The notes: generated by a model not told the origin, from the sequence alone. Shown: positions 52,192-61,841, counted from the first letter of the stretch. The stretch is 64,000 nucleotides of DNA from an uncultured Caldimonas sp. (GCF_946480305.1 NZ_CAMLJQ010000004.1:62001-126000), one strand, 5' to 3'. A program made the numbers and translations.

Positions 52192-53328
52192 ATGATCATC
52201 TACGGCGTATTGGCTTTCATCGTTGCAGTAGGAGTGACCGCCGCTACCGTCTGGTTTGCACGAGAAGACAAGGTACTCTTTGCGGACAATGACTTCTCCG
52301 GTCCACAGAAATTCCATCATCTTCCCGTACCACGCGTTGGCGGCGTTGGCGTGGTTGCAGGGATGGCGGTTGCACTGGCCGTTGCGGCTATGCAACTCCC
52401 TTTCGGTACTTCATACCTGCTAGAACTGACAGTCTGCTCAAGCCTTGCCTTTGGCGCCGGCCTGCTCGAAGACGTCACGAAGAAGGTCTCCGCACGCCAG
52501 CGTTTGCTAGCCACCCTGGCTTCCTCGGCCCTTGCCGTGTGGATGATGGGGGCCGTCATCGATCGGACGGATCTTCCTGTTTTCGACTGGATCGTCAGTC
52601 AGCCGGCCGGCGCGGTCGCCATGACCTTGCTCGTGGTCGCCGGCGTGTCCAACGCCATCAACATCATTGACGGATTCAACGGCCTTGCGTCGATGTGCGT
52701 CGTGCTCATGCTGGCGGGCATTGCGTGGGTTGCGTTTCAGGTGAACGACGGCCTCTTGTTGTTGTGGTCGATTGTTGGAGTCGGGGCAACCCTGGGCTTT
52801 TTCGTCTGGAACTATCCCGCAGGAAAGATCTTCCTGGGTGATGGAGGCGCTTACTTCCTCGGCTTTCTGGTTGCCATCCTGGGCGTCATGCTGATCGTGC
52901 GTCACGACGATGTGTCGCCCCTGTTCGCCTTGCTGCTGGTGACCTACCCTACGTTCGAAACCATGTTTTCGATCTATCGCCGGGTGGTGCTTCGCGGCCG
53001 ATCCCCCGGCTCGCCCGACGCAGCGCACCTGCACACTCTGCTCTATCGTCGCGTCGTGTCGTGTGGACACACTCGCAGCGACCCTCGCATCAGCACGCAA
53101 CGCAACTCGCTCACCGCCCCCTATCTCTGGGCGCTGTGCGCCATGACCGTCGTGCCTGCCTGTATTTGGTGGAACGATTCGATCGTATTGACGGGCTTCA
53201 TCATTACCTTCTATGCCAGCTACATCTGGCTGTATTGGCGCATCGTGCGTTTTCGCACTCCTGCCTGGATCGTGCGTCCTGGTCGATTGAAGCGGTCCAC
53301 AGGGCACTCAGCAGCAGCTGACCTTTGA
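52192..53328 (+). CDS. wecA: WecA/MraY-family initiating glycosyl-1-phosphate transferase
   Basis: A 378-residue membrane protein of the polyprenyl-phosphate HexNAc-1-P transferase family, predicted to load the first sugar-phosphate onto undecaprenyl phosphate. It has about ten helices and the family motifs PVPRVGGVGVVAGM, LEDVTKKVSARQRL, NIIDGFNGLASM, IFLGDGGAYFLGFL and the cytoplasmic DAAHLHTLLYRR. The symbol denotes the family; donor specificity (GlcNAc or a derivative) cannot be read. It diverges from wzz and is followed by uppS on the same strand, so initiation and lipid-carrier genes are together. Confidence 0.9.
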   Translation: MIIYGVLAFIVAVGVTAATVWFAREDKVLFADNDFSGPQKFHHLPVPRVGGVGVVAGMAVALAVAAMQLPFGTSYLLELTVCSSLAFGAGLLEDVTKKVSARQRLLATLASSALAVWMMGAVIDRTDLPVFDWIVSQPAGAVAMTLLVVAGVSNAINIIDGFNGLASMCVVLMLAGIAWVAFQVNDGLLLLWSIVGVGATLGFFVWNYPAGKIFLGDGGAYFLGFLVAILGVMLIVRHDDVSPLFALLLVTYPTFETMFSIYRRVVLRGRSPGSPDAAHLHTLLYRRVVSCGHTRSDPRISTQRNSLTAPYLWALCAMTVVPACIWWNDSIVLTGFIITFYASYIWLYWRIVRFRTPAWIVRPGRLKRSTGHSAAADL

Positions 53329-53429
53329 ACTCTCGTTGCATTTCCGCATTGTTCGCCGAACCGTAGGTGCGTCAGCCGATCACAGGCAGGCGCAACGTCC
53401 GTTTGCCGACTTCAGACGTCGCCGTTTTC

Positions 53430-54173
53430 ATGACTGAGCCCCAACTCCCCGTTCCGCAACACATCGCCGTCATCATGGACGGCAACCGTCGCTGGGCCCG
53501 TCAGCGCTTCATGCCGACGGCACTCGGGCATGCAACTGGCGCAAAGCGGGTGCGTGGAATAGTGCGCAACTGCTCGGACCGAGGAGTCCGCTTTTTGACG
53601 CTTTTCGCTTTCAGCACGGAGAACTGGGGCCGCCCAGCTGATGAAGTGTCCAGCCTGATGGAGTTGTTTGTGCGCTATCTCAGGAGCGAGATCGACAGCA
53701 TGAGCAGCGCAAACATTCGGTTGAAGGTGGTGGGAGATTTCGCACGGTTCAATCCGCTCCTGAGGCGGTTGATATCCGAAGCACAAGGAAAGACAGCGGA
53801 GAACACCGGGATGACGCTCACCATTGCCGCCAACTATGGCGGACGGTGGGACATGGTGCAGGCGATGCAGGCGTGGCAGTCTGCCAATCCTGGCCTACCT
53901 TTGTCTGAGGCCAATGAGCACGCATTGAGCCCTTACCTGGCTACCAGCTACGCCCCCGATCCAGACCTCCTCATTCGCACCGGCGGAGAATCTCGCATCA
54001 GCAACTTCCTGCTGTGGCAGATGGCGTACACCGAGCTGTATTTCACGCCGACGCTGTGGCCCGATTTCTCCGCGGCCGAGCTCGATGCGGCGCTCGCCTG
54101 GTACGCCGGTCGCGACCGGCGCTTCGGCGCCTGCAGCAGCTCGCCGGGGCTGCGTCTGGCGGCGGTCGGCTGA
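53430..54173 (+). CDS. uppS: undecaprenyl diphosphate synthase paralogue
   Basis: A 247-residue cis-prenyltransferase that builds the C55 carrier lipid from farnesyl diphosphate and isopentenyl diphosphate. Motifs: IAVIMDGNRRWARQRFMP with the catalytic Asp, GHATGAKRVRGIVRNCSDRG, LTLFAFSTENWGRP, and the C-terminal RTGGESRISNFLLWQMAYTE. ATG 53430 begins the conserved region; the frame is open 21 codons upstream. The usual chromosomal context (frr, cdsA, dxr) is absent, so this is likely an extra copy serving the glycan locus. It lies 101 bases after wecA. Confidence 0.93.
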   Translation: MTEPQLPVPQHIAVIMDGNRRWARQRFMPTALGHATGAKRVRGIVRNCSDRGVRFLTLFAFSTENWGRPADEVSSLMELFVRYLRSEIDSMSSANIRLKVVGDFARFNPLLRRLISEAQGKTAENTGMTLTIAANYGGRWDMVQAMQAWQSANPGLPLSEANEHALSPYLATSYAPDPDLLIRTGGESRISNFLLWQMAYTELYFTPTLWPDFSAAELDAALAWYAGRDRRFGACSSSPGLRLAAVG

Positions 54174-54223
54174 CGCCGCGCCCGCTCTCCTAGAATCGGC
54201 GGCTCGCACATTCCCTTTCTGCC

Positions 54224-54895
54224 ATGTCCGCCCAGCCTTCTTCCCTCGCGCAGTCTTTCGTCAAGTTCTCGGTCGACGCCGGTGTCCTGCGCTTCGGCGA
54301 GTTCAAGACGAAGGCCGGCCGGCTCAGCCCTTATTTCTTCAACGCCGGCCTCTTCAACGACGGCGCCAAGCTCGGGCAGCTGGCCGAGTTCTACGCCAAG
54401 CGGCTGGTCGAATCCGGGATCGAGTTCGACATGCTGTTCGGCCCGGCCTACAAGGGCATCACGCTGGCCGCCGCCGTGGCGATCGAGCTGGCGCGCCTGG
54501 GCCGCAACGTGCCTTTTGCCTACAACCGCAAGGAAGCCAAGGACCACGGCGAAGGGGGCGTCCTGGTGGGTGCCCCGGTGCAAGGCCGGGTGCTGATCAT
54601 CGACGACGTGATCTCCGCCGGCACCTCGGTGCGCGAGTCGATCGCGATGATCCAGGCCGCAGGTGCGACGCCGTGCGGCGTCGCGATCGCGCTGGACCGA
54701 CAGGAAAAGGCGACGGAAAACGGCAGCGATGCGCCATATTCGGCGGTCCAGTGGGTCGAGCGACAACTCGGCCTGCGCGTGTGCGCGATTGCCACGCTGT
54801 CGGACTTGTTGCAGTATCTGCAGTCCAACGCCGACGCGCAGCTGGGCACGCATTTCGCAAGCGTGGCGGCCTACCGCGATCGTTATGGGGTGTAA
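54224..54895 (+). CDS. pyrE: orotate phosphoribosyltransferase
   Basis: A 223-residue pyrimidine-synthesis enzyme converting orotate and PRPP to OMP. It has [20 protein letters not shown] at the N-terminus, [28 protein letters not shown] in the catalytic loop, and the PRPP-binding [17 protein letters not shown]. The length is normal. It is housekeeping and marks the right edge of the glycan locus, 50 bases after uppS. Confidence 0.96.
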   Translation: MSAQPSSLAQSFVKFSVDAGVLRFGEFKTKAGRLSPYFFNAGLFNDGAKLGQLAEFYAKRLVESGIEFDMLFGPAYKGITLAAAVAIELARLGRNVPFAYNRKEAKDHGEGGVLVGAPVQGRVLIIDDVISAGTSVRESIAMIQAAGATPCGVAIALDRQEKATENGSDAPYSAVQWVERQLGLRVCAIATLSDLLQYLQSNADAQLGTHFASVAAYRDRYGV

Positions 54896-54917
54896 CGGCG
54901 GCGCAAACGACACCAAG

Positions 54918-55622
54918 ATGCCGATGAAATTCGCAGAGGCGACAAGCTGGTTCCGGGCCTGCGCTGCCTTCGTGGCGTGCGCGGCCTGCCTGCCCGCCGC
55001 CACGGCGCAGGGCATCTACACCTGCACGGATGCGAAGGGCCGCCGGCTCACGTCGGACCGCCCCATCATCGAATGCCTCGATCGCGAGCAGCGCGTGATG
55101 AACAAGGACGGCTCCACCCGCAGCGTGCTGCCGCCCAGCCTGACCGCCGACGAACGCGCGGAGCTGGAAGCGAAGGAGCGCCGCAAGGCACAGGAGCGCC
55201 TGGCGCAGCAGGACGCGGTGCGCCGCGACCGCATGCTGCTGACGCGCTACCCCACCGAGGACGAACACCGCCGTGCGCGGGAAGCTGCGCTCGACGACGT
55301 GCGCAAGGCGGTCGAGAACTCCCAGAAGCGCATCTCCGAGCTGGAGAAGGAGCGCAAGCCGCTGCTCGAAGAGGCCGAGTTCTACAAGGGCAAGCCGCTG
55401 CCGGCCAAGCTGCGGCAGTCGATCGAGTTCGTCGACGTGGCGGTCGACGCGCACAAGACGCTCATCGCGAACCAGCAGGCCGAGATCCAGCGCATCAACT
55501 ACATCTTCGACCAGGAGCTGGAGCGGCTGCGTCGCCTGTGGGCCGGCGCAACGCCCGGCACCCTGCCGCCGCAGGCCGACGAAACCGGGAACCGCAACGC
55601 CACCGGCACCCGCGTACGGTAG
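54918..55622 (+). CDS. exported DUF4124-type protein with coiled coil
   Basis: A 234-residue protein with a signal peptide (to about ATAQ, residue 31). Then comes a short DUF4124-like segment, GIYTCTDAKGRRLTSDRPIIEC, with a conserved cysteine pair. The rest is charged, helical and coiled-coil-like (DDVRKAVENSQKRISELEKERKPLLEE), probably periplasmic. DUF4124 proteins have no established function. ATG 54918 is used; ATG 54924 is equally good. It follows pyrE by 22 bases, a pairing I recall from Burkholderiales genomes. Confidence 0.8.
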   Translation: MPMKFAEATSWFRACAAFVACAACLPAATAQGIYTCTDAKGRRLTSDRPIIECLDREQRVMNKDGSTRSVLPPSLTADERAELEAKERRKAQERLAQQDAVRRDRMLLTRYPTEDEHRRAREAALDDVRKAVENSQKRISELEKERKPLLEEAEFYKGKPLPAKLRQSIEFVDVAVDAHKTLIANQQAEIQRINYIFDQELERLRRLWAGATPGTLPPQADETGNRNATGTRVR

Positions 55623-55628
55623 GCGGGC

Positions 55629-57440
55629 TCAGTGCCCGGCGCCCGGCCGGCGCGAGTTGTCGATGTCGATGTAGTGCCAGAAGTCGCGCGAGAACGGATG
55701 TGACCGGTAGCCCACCACCCACGGGTGGGCGAGGGTTGTGCCGATGCGATGGGTGTGCACCTTGTAAGGCATGTAAGCGATCAGCATCTTCTTGGCCTGG
55801 TCCATCACGGCCAGCCGTTCCGGCGTGTCCGGCATGCCCTGCTGCCGTTCATAGAGCTTGTTGAACGCCGGCAGGTCGAACCGCGCGTGGTTGCCGGAGC
55901 CCTTGTTGGGCCCGTACGCGATCGACAGGAAGTCGTCCCCGTCCGGCGCCGTCGCGCTGTAGCCCACGCCCCACATCATCAGCTTGCCGGCGCGCGAGGC
56001 CTTCAGCTGCTCCGGCCATTTGGCGATGCGGAAGTCCAGGCGGATGCCGATCGCGTCCATGTTCTTCTTCCACAGCTCGTTGAACTCGCGCGCAAGCGAA
56101 TCGGAGCCGGTGGCCATTTCGAGCACGAGCGGCGAGCCATCGGGCATGTCGCGCCAGCCGTCGCCGTTCTTGTCGACGTAGCCGAACATGTCGAGCAGCG
56201 CCTTGGCCTTGGGGCGGTTGAACTCGCTCATCTCGCTGCGGAAGTCCGGGTCGTAGCCGAAGGTCATCGGGGGGATGGTTGATTGCCCGGGAATCGCCTG
56301 GTTGCGCCGGGCCAGGCGGATCTCCTGCTCGACGTCGATCGCCAGCGAAATGGCGCGGCGCAATGCCACCTTTTCAGGCGTGTAGCCGCCGACGATGGGA
56401 TGCTCCATCTGGAAGTAGGTCAGCGTGATGTCGGAGCCGAGCGACCGGTCCATCCGGATGCCGCGCTTCGCGAGATTGGGCGCGAGCTCGCCGTTGGGCA
56501 CCGCAAGATTGGCGAACTCGAGGGGCACGCCGGTGAGGTCGATCTCCCCGTTCAGGAAGGCCAGCCAGCGGGGCTGCGACTGCTCGATGATCGACACCTC
56601 CACACGGTCGACCTGCGGCAGCCGCTTGCCTCGCATGCGACGCGCGATCTCCTGGCCTACCGGGTCGTCGGCCGCGGGCTGCGCGTTGTAGAACTCCTCC
56701 CGATAGTTGGGGTTGCGCTCGAGCACCATCAGCGATGAGCGCCGCCACTGCGCCAGACGGAAAGGCCCGGTGCCCACCGGGTGCTCCATGATCGCGTCGC
56801 CATGCGCCTCGACCACCTCGCGCGCAACGGCGCCCATCGTGCCCGGGTCCGCCAGCACGAAGTGAAAGCGCGGGCTCGGCTCGGCGAGTTTGATCTGGAA
56901 CGTGTAGCGGTCGAGGGCGCGCAGGCCGGCAACCTCGGTGTCGTACGGGAACGGCTTGCCTCGCTTCGTGACCTGCTCGCGCAGCTCGCTCATGCCGACG
57001 ATCTTGGCGTTCTCGAGCACGTAGACGCTGGGGCTCTTCCAGCGCGGGTCGTAGTGGCGCTTGATCGAGTAGACGTAGTCGTGCGCGGTCAGCTCGCGCT
57101 TCTTGCCCTTGAACGCCGGGTGGTCGTCGAAATGGATGCCGGGCCGGATGCGGAACGTGAAGGTGGTGAAGTCGGCCGAGATCTCCGGCATGGCAGCCGC
57201 CGTCTGCGGCACCAGCTTCGCAGGGCGCGCGAGGTAGTCGTAGGTGAGCGGCGCCTCGAAGATGTGCGCGGCGATCACGCGGGAGTAGAGGTCGGAGATC
57301 TGGGCCGGGTCGAAGCCGGTTTCGGCGACGGGGAAGGCGTACTTGAGCACCTTGGGCTGCGGGGCTTGCGCATGTGCAACAGCGCATGCCAGCGACAGCA
57401 GGGTCGAGACAAGCAGCAGGCCGAAGCGGCGTCGCATCAT
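55629..57440 (-). CDS. oligopeptide-type ABC transporter substrate-binding protein
   Basis: A 603-residue periplasmic binding protein of the SBP_bac_5 (OppA/DppA) family. The signal peptide is MMRRRFGLLLVSTLLSLACAVAHA. The body has FTTFTFRIRPGIHFDDHPAFKG, GTGPFRLAQWRRSSLMVLERNPNY and VALRRAISLAIDVEQEI, all typical of the family. ATG 57440 is chosen because GGAG lies nine bases upstream. It diverges from the permease/ATPase genes at 57651 and is surely their partner. The ligand is unknown; peptides or other medium-size solutes are likely. Confidence 0.9.
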   Translation of the reverse strand: MMRRRFGLLLVSTLLSLACAVAHAQAPQPKVLKYAFPVAETGFDPAQISDLYSRVIAAHIFEAPLTYDYLARPAKLVPQTAAAMPEISADFTTFTFRIRPGIHFDDHPAFKGKKRELTAHDYVYSIKRHYDPRWKSPSVYVLENAKIVGMSELREQVTKRGKPFPYDTEVAGLRALDRYTFQIKLAEPSPRFHFVLADPGTMGAVAREVVEAHGDAIMEHPVGTGPFRLAQWRRSSLMVLERNPNYREEFYNAQPAADDPVGQEIARRMRGKRLPQVDRVEVSIIEQSQPRWLAFLNGEIDLTGVPLEFANLAVPNGELAPNLAKRGIRMDRSLGSDITLTYFQMEHPIVGGYTPEKVALRRAISLAIDVEQEIRLARRNQAIPGQSTIPPMTFGYDPDFRSEMSEFNRPKAKALLDMFGYVDKNGDGWRDMPDGSPLVLEMATGSDSLAREFNELWKKNMDAIGIRLDFRIAKWPEQLKASRAGKLMMWGVGYSATAPDGDDFLSIAYGPNKGSGNHARFDLPAFNKLYERQQGMPDTPERLAVMDQAKKMLIAYMPYKVHTHRIGTTLAHPWVVGYRSHPFSRDFWHYIDIDNSRRPGAGH

Positions 57441-57650
57441 CGGTAAGGTCTCCATCGGAAGGCCGGAACAGTCTATCCACCTTTGCGCTACTGGCCATGC
57501 GTCGGAGTCCGGCGTGCAGGAGTGGTTCCGGCACATCGGTTGCTTGGGGTCTGTTCACCCGGCGAAGGGGGCACTTGCCCCAATGCGGGGTGAGGGTGTG
57601 CCTCGACTAGACTTGCCGGCACTCGCGAACCAAGGAGAGCCCCCAAGCTC
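57441..57650. promoter_or_regulatory. divergent control region of the ABC transporter genes
   Basis: A 210-base gap between the binding-protein gene and the permease operon. It holds a 14-base near-palindrome with arms GGGGCA and TGCCCC (57568-57581) around CT, a plausible shared operator. TAGACT at 57608-57613 could be a plus-strand -10, but no good -35 accompanies it. Confidence 0.35.
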
Positions 57651-58589
57651 ATGGCTGCCTACCTGCTGCGCCGCCTCTGGCAGATGATCCCCACGCTGGC
57701 GGGCGTGATCCTGCTGGTGTTCTTCCTCTTCAAGGGCTTTGGTGGCGACCCGGCGGAGATCCTCGCCGGGCTTGCCGCCACGCCGGAGCAGATTGCCGCC
57801 ATTCGACAACAGCTCGGTCTCGACCGCCCGCTGCTCGAGCAGCTGTGGATCTTCGTGAAGCAGATCCTGAGCTTCGACTGGGGCCGCAGCTGGGCCACCA
57901 ACGAGTCGGTGGCGTCGCTGTTCGCAAGCCGCCTGCCTGCCACGCTGACCATCATGGTGCCGCTGCTGGTGCTGGAGGTGGCGCTGGCGGTTCCGCTGGC
58001 GCTGGCCGTGGCCGCCGTGCGCGGCAGCCTGACCGATCGGGCCATCATGGTCGTCACGACGGTGGCGCTGTCGATCTCCTTCCTCGTCTACATCATCGTC
58101 GGGCAGTGGCTGTTCGCGTTCAAGCTGGGTTGGTTCCCGGTGCAGGGGTGGACGGACTCCGTGTGGACCAACCTGCGCACCTATGCCCCGCTGCCGGTGC
58201 TGCTGGCGGTGGTGGTGTCGCTGGCCCCGCAGACACGGCTGTACCGCAGCTTCTTCCTCGACGAGATCGGCCAGGACTACGTGCGCACCGCCCGCGCCAA
58301 GGGTTTGAGCGAGCGTACGGTGCTGCTGCGCCACGTGATGCGCAACGCGATGATCCCGATCCTCACGAACATCGGCGCGGGGCTGCCGGGCGTGTTCGTG
58401 GGGTCGTTCCTGATCGAGGTGTTCTTCTCGATCCCCGGGCTCGGCCGCGAGGTGCTGCTCGCCGTGAACCGCAGCGACTACCCGGTGATCCAGGCCGTGA
58501 CGATCTACCTGGCCGTGCTCACGATGGTGATCAACCTGATGACCGACCTCCTCTACAAGTGGGTGGACCCACGGGTGGTGATGCGATGA
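57651..58589 (+). CDS. ABC transporter permease (OppB/DppB type)
   Basis: A 312-residue inner-membrane permease with about six helices. It starts YLLRRLWQMIPTLAGVILLVFFLF and has the family loop DEIGQDYVRTARAKGLSERTVLLRHVMRNAMIP, which docks on the ATPase. It is the first gene of a three-gene run (permease, permease, ATPase) joined by four-base overlaps, opposite the binding-protein gene. Confidence 0.93.
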   Translation: MAAYLLRRLWQMIPTLAGVILLVFFLFKGFGGDPAEILAGLAATPEQIAAIRQQLGLDRPLLEQLWIFVKQILSFDWGRSWATNESVASLFASRLPATLTIMVPLLVLEVALAVPLALAVAAVRGSLTDRAIMVVTTVALSISFLVYIIVGQWLFAFKLGWFPVQGWTDSVWTNLRTYAPLPVLLAVVVSLAPQTRLYRSFFLDEIGQDYVRTARAKGLSERTVLLRHVMRNAMIPILTNIGAGLPGVFVGSFLIEVFFSIPGLGREVLLAVNRSDYPVIQAVTIYLAVLTMVINLMTDLLYKWVDPRVVMR

Positions 58590-59644
58590 ACCGCCCGCTC
58601 GATCTGCCCGCCACGGCACCGGCGCCGGCCAACACATCGACCACCGGGGTGTGGGGATTGGCGTGGCGGCGGTTTCGCAGCGACCGGGTCGGCATGGTGT
58701 CGCTCGCGGTGGTGCTCGCGTTCTTCGTGATGATCCTGCTGGCTGCGCTGGGCCTGCTCGCAAAAGACTGGCAGCGCGAAGTGGGCCTGCCCTCCGCGCC
58801 GCCCAGCTTCCTGGGGCCCGCCGACACCGAGCAACAACAGGCCGTGCAACTGCCGAGCGGGCCGATGGCGGACCTCTCCAGCGTGGACCCATTGGCGCCC
58901 TATTACGACGAGTGGAAGGACAGAGCGTCGAAGTTCGAGAGCGTCGAGGTCGAACGCGCGGCCACCCTGCCGCTGGGCGGCGACCGCCTCGGCCGCGACG
59001 TGCTCGCCAAGGCGATCAAGGGCGCGCAGATCTCGATCTTCGTCGGCGTGCTCTCTGCCGTGGTCGCCACCGCCATCGGCACCGTGCTCGGCGCGCTGGG
59101 CGGCTTTTTCGGCGGCAAGGTGGGCGACTTCCTCGAGTGGGTCTACAACGTCTTCACGTCGATCCCGGGCATCCTGCTGATCTTTGCGTTTGCGGCGGTG
59201 TTCGGCCGCGGGGTCGGTACCGTGGTGCTGATCCTGGGCCTCACCGGCTGGACGGGGGTGTACCGGCAGATGCGCGCGGAGTTCATCAAGCATGCGGTGC
59301 GCGAGTACGTGCGTGCGGCGCAGGCGATCGGTGCGGGGCGGCTCTCGCGCATGTTCCGGCACATCCTGCCCAACGTGAGCCACGTGACGCTGGTGCAGTT
59401 GTCCATCCTGGTGGTGGGTTTCATCAAGGCGGAGGTGATCCTGTCGTACCTGGGGCTGGGCGTGCCGATCGACCAGGTGTCGTGGGGCACGATGCTCGGC
59501 GAGGCGCAGAACGAGATGCTGCTGGGCCACTGGTGGCAGCTCGCGGCGGCAACGGCCTTCATGGCGGTGTTCGTCACCGCGTTCTCGCTGCTGACCGACG
59601 CCTTGCGCGACGCGCTCGACCCGAAGTTGCGGGGGCTGGAATGA
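58586..59644 (+). CDS. ABC transporter permease (OppC/DppC type)
   Basis: A 352-residue partner permease. The N-terminal helix follows GLAWRRFRSDRVGMVSLAVVL; the docking loop is EYVRAAQAIGAGRLSRMFRHILPNVS; the C-terminus ends [15 protein letters not shown], typical of OppC. It carries an extended periplasmic loop (about residues 65-130) between the first two helices, longer than in DppC but known in YejE-like permeases. ATG 58586 overlaps the preceding stop. Confidence 0.92.
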   Translation: MNRPLDLPATAPAPANTSTTGVWGLAWRRFRSDRVGMVSLAVVLAFFVMILLAALGLLAKDWQREVGLPSAPPSFLGPADTEQQQAVQLPSGPMADLSSVDPLAPYYDEWKDRASKFESVEVERAATLPLGGDRLGRDVLAKAIKGAQISIFVGVLSAVVATAIGTVLGALGGFFGGKVGDFLEWVYNVFTSIPGILLIFAFAAVFGRGVGTVVLILGLTGWTGVYRQMRAEFIKHAVREYVRAAQAIGAGRLSRMFRHILPNVSHVTLVQLSILVVGFIKAEVILSYLGLGVPIDQVSWGTMLGEAQNEMLLGHWWQLAAATAFMAVFVTAFSLLTDALRDALDPKLRGLE

Positions 59645-61347
59645 GCTTGCTGAGCATCGAGAATCTGCGGGTGGTGTTTCGCATGGAACGCGGCACGCGC
59701 GTGGAAGCGGTGCGCGGCGTGAGCTTCGAGATCCCGGCCAACCGCACGGTCGCGCTGGTCGGCGAGTCAGGCTCGGGCAAGAGCGTCACGGCGATGTCCG
59801 TCGTCAACCTGCTGCCCGACAACGCCGAGCGTGAGGGCCGGGTGCTGTTCGAAGGCCGCGACCTGCTGCACGCCACGCTGCCGGAGTTGCAGGCGTTGCG
59901 GGGCCGCGAGATCGCCTGCGTGTTCCAGGAGCCGATGACTTCGCTCAACCCGGTGTTCACGGTGGGGCGGCAGATCGCCGAACCGCTGGTGCGGCACCTG
60001 GGGCTGTCGCGCCGCGAGGCGTTGGCGAAAGCCGAGCACCTGCTGCACGAGGTGGGCCTGCCTGAGCCTAAGCGGCGGCTGGCAGCCTACCCCCACGAGC
60101 TCTCCGGTGGCCAACAGCAACGCGTGATGATCGCGATGGCGCTCGCGTGCGAACCCAAGCTGCTGATCGCCGACGAACCCACCACGGCGCTCGACGTGAC
60201 GATCCAGCGGCAGATCCTGGAGTTGCTGGCCCGGCTGAAGGAGCAGCACCGCATGAGCATGCTGTTCATCAGCCACGACCTGGGCGTGGTCGGCGAGATC
60301 GCCGACGAGGTGGTCGTGATGCGGCACGGGCAGGTGCGCGAGCAGGGCCCGGTGGAGCGGCTCTTCACGTCGCCGCAGGACGCCTATACGCAGGCGCTGC
60401 TGTCGTGCCGCCCTCGCCTGGACGCACCACCGGCGCGCCTGGCCATCGTCGACGACCACATCGCCCGGCGCATCAACGAAACGAAGGCCAAACCCAAGGA
60501 TCCGAACGCACCGGTGGTGCTGGAAGTGCAGTCGCTCGCCAAGAGCTTCTGGTTCAAGGAGGGGCTGTTGCGCCGGCGCGAGTTCAAGGCGGTGCAGGGC
60601 GTGAGTTTCCAGCTGCGCCGGGGGCACACGCTGGGCGTGGTCGGCGAATCGGGCTCCGGCAAGACGACGCTCGGCCTGACCTTGCTGCGTTTGCACGCGC
60701 CGTCCAGCGGGCCGGTGTCGGGCGCGGCCACCTGCCACACGCAGGGCGCCGCGGTCGACCTGCTGGCGCTGAGCGAGGCGCAGTGGCAACCGATGCGTCG
60801 CCGGCTCCAGATCGTGTTCCAGAACCCGTACGCGTCGCTCAACCCGCGCTTCACGATCGGCCAGACACTGCTCGAGCCGATGCAGATCCACGGCATCGGC
60901 GCCAGCGCCGCCGAGCGCGAGCAACGCGCTCGCACGCTGCTGCAGAAGGTGGGGCTCGACGCGGCGGCCATGAACAAGTACCCGCACGAGTTCTCCGGCG
61001 GCCAGCGCCAGCGCATCGCGATTGCCCGCTGCCTGACCCTGGACCCGGAGGTGCTGGTGCTGGACGAGGCGGTTTCCGCGCTCGATGTCTCGGTGCAGGC
61101 GCAGGTACTCAACCTGCTGAAGGACCTGCAGGACGAACTCGGCCTCGCCTACCTCTTCATCAGCCACGACCTCGCGGTGGTGCGCTTCATGGCCGACGAA
61201 GTGCTCGTGATGAAGGACGGGCAGGTGGTGGAGCAGGCCGGCGCCGCCGAGCTGCTGGCCGCGCCGCAGCAGAAGTACACGCGCGATCTGCTCGCCGCGG
61301 TGCCGGGTGGCCTGGCGCGACGCAGGCTGGAGCCGGCTGGCGCATGA
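59641..61347 (+). CDS. dual ABC transporter ATPase (DppD-DppF fusion type)
   Basis: A 568-residue protein with two complete ATPase domains, as in YejF/GsiA. The first has Walker [10 protein letters not shown], signature [16 protein letters not shown] and Walker [14 protein letters not shown]. The second has [28 protein letters not shown] and [14 protein letters not shown]. Both have the oligopeptide-type [10 protein letters not shown] or [10 protein letters not shown] loop. ATG 59641 overlaps the permease stop as ATGA; the frame is open far upstream but only as a shadow of the permease. Confidence 0.94.
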   Translation: MSLLSIENLRVVFRMERGTRVEAVRGVSFEIPANRTVALVGESGSGKSVTAMSVVNLLPDNAEREGRVLFEGRDLLHATLPELQALRGREIACVFQEPMTSLNPVFTVGRQIAEPLVRHLGLSRREALAKAEHLLHEVGLPEPKRRLAAYPHELSGGQQQRVMIAMALACEPKLLIADEPTTALDVTIQRQILELLARLKEQHRMSMLFISHDLGVVGEIADEVVVMRHGQVREQGPVERLFTSPQDAYTQALLSCRPRLDAPPARLAIVDDHIARRINETKAKPKDPNAPVVLEVQSLAKSFWFKEGLLRRREFKAVQGVSFQLRRGHTLGVVGESGSGKTTLGLTLLRLHAPSSGPVSGAATCHTQGAAVDLLALSEAQWQPMRRRLQIVFQNPYASLNPRFTIGQTLLEPMQIHGIGASAAEREQRARTLLQKVGLDAAAMNKYPHEFSGGQRQRIAIARCLTLDPEVLVLDEAVSALDVSVQAQVLNLLKDLQDELGLAYLFISHDLAVVRFMADEVLVMKDGQVVEQAGAAELLAAPQQKYTRDLLAAVPGGLARRRLEPAGA

Positions 61348-61841
61348 GAGCGCTGGTCCTCGCCTCGATGCTGGCTGCGGCCGCCCACGCGCAGCCCGCC
61401 GGGCAATGGCGGCTCAATCCGTTCGGCGACCCCTTCATGCGCGCCACGCAGGGGCTGCAGGCGTGCCCGGTGCCACTCGGGCCCGTCTACGATGCTGCGG
61501 GCATGCGGCAGGAAGCCCACCAGCGTGCCGAGCGCGGCACCACCTGCTGGCTGGAGAAGAAGTGCGCGAAGCCGAACGCCTACCGTTACGACATCGGGAT
61601 CGCCGAACGGGCCGTGCAAGCGCTCCAGAGCGACCCTCGCTTCGAACGCAGCTCGGTGTGGGTCACGGTGCAACGCCGCTTCGTCTACCTGGAAGGGTGC
61701 GCGGCAGACCAGGACCAGGCCACGGCAATGGAACAGGCGGTGCAAGCCGTGCCGGAGGTCGACCGCGTGCTGCCAGTGCTGATGGTCGGGCCGGGCGGGT
61801 TGCCGCCGTATCGCACCGTCGAGCGGGTCGGGCCGCCCTGA
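61344..61841 (+). CDS. exported BON-domain-like protein
   Basis: A 165-residue protein with a short signal peptide ([17 protein letters not shown]). The mature part contains YDIGIAERAVQALQSDPRFERSSVWVTVQRRFVYLEG, followed by VQAVPEVDRVLPVLMVG. This has the alpha-beta outline of a BON domain (osmotic/lipid-associated periplasmic proteins). It also has several cysteines (e.g. ACPVPLG, TTCWLEKKC) that could form disulfides. It overlaps the ATPase by four bases, so it is in the transporter operon. Function unknown. Confidence 0.65.
   Translation: MRALVLASMLAAAAHAQPAGQWRLNPFGDPFMRATQGLQACPVPLGPVYDAAGMRQEAHQRAERGTTCWLEKKCAKPNAYRYDIGIAERAVQALQSDPRFERSSVWVTVQRRFVYLEGCAADQDQATAMEQAVQAVPEVDRVLPVLMVGPGGLPPYRTVERVGPP

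Noticed and set aside
51825..52292. Frame of 155 codons in the wzz-wecA gap
   Set aside because: Arg-rich, overlaps the true wecA start in another frame, and has no ribosome site or family pattern.
56130..56200. EF-hand-like VDKNGDGWRD in the binding protein
   Set aside because: This Asp-rich turn is common in peptide-binding SBP_bac_5 proteins and does not imply calcium control.
60147..61841. Second plus-strand frame of 564 codons over the ABC ATPase gene
   Set aside because: Out-of-frame shadow of the dual ATPase, apart from its last 498 bases, which are the real BON-like gene.
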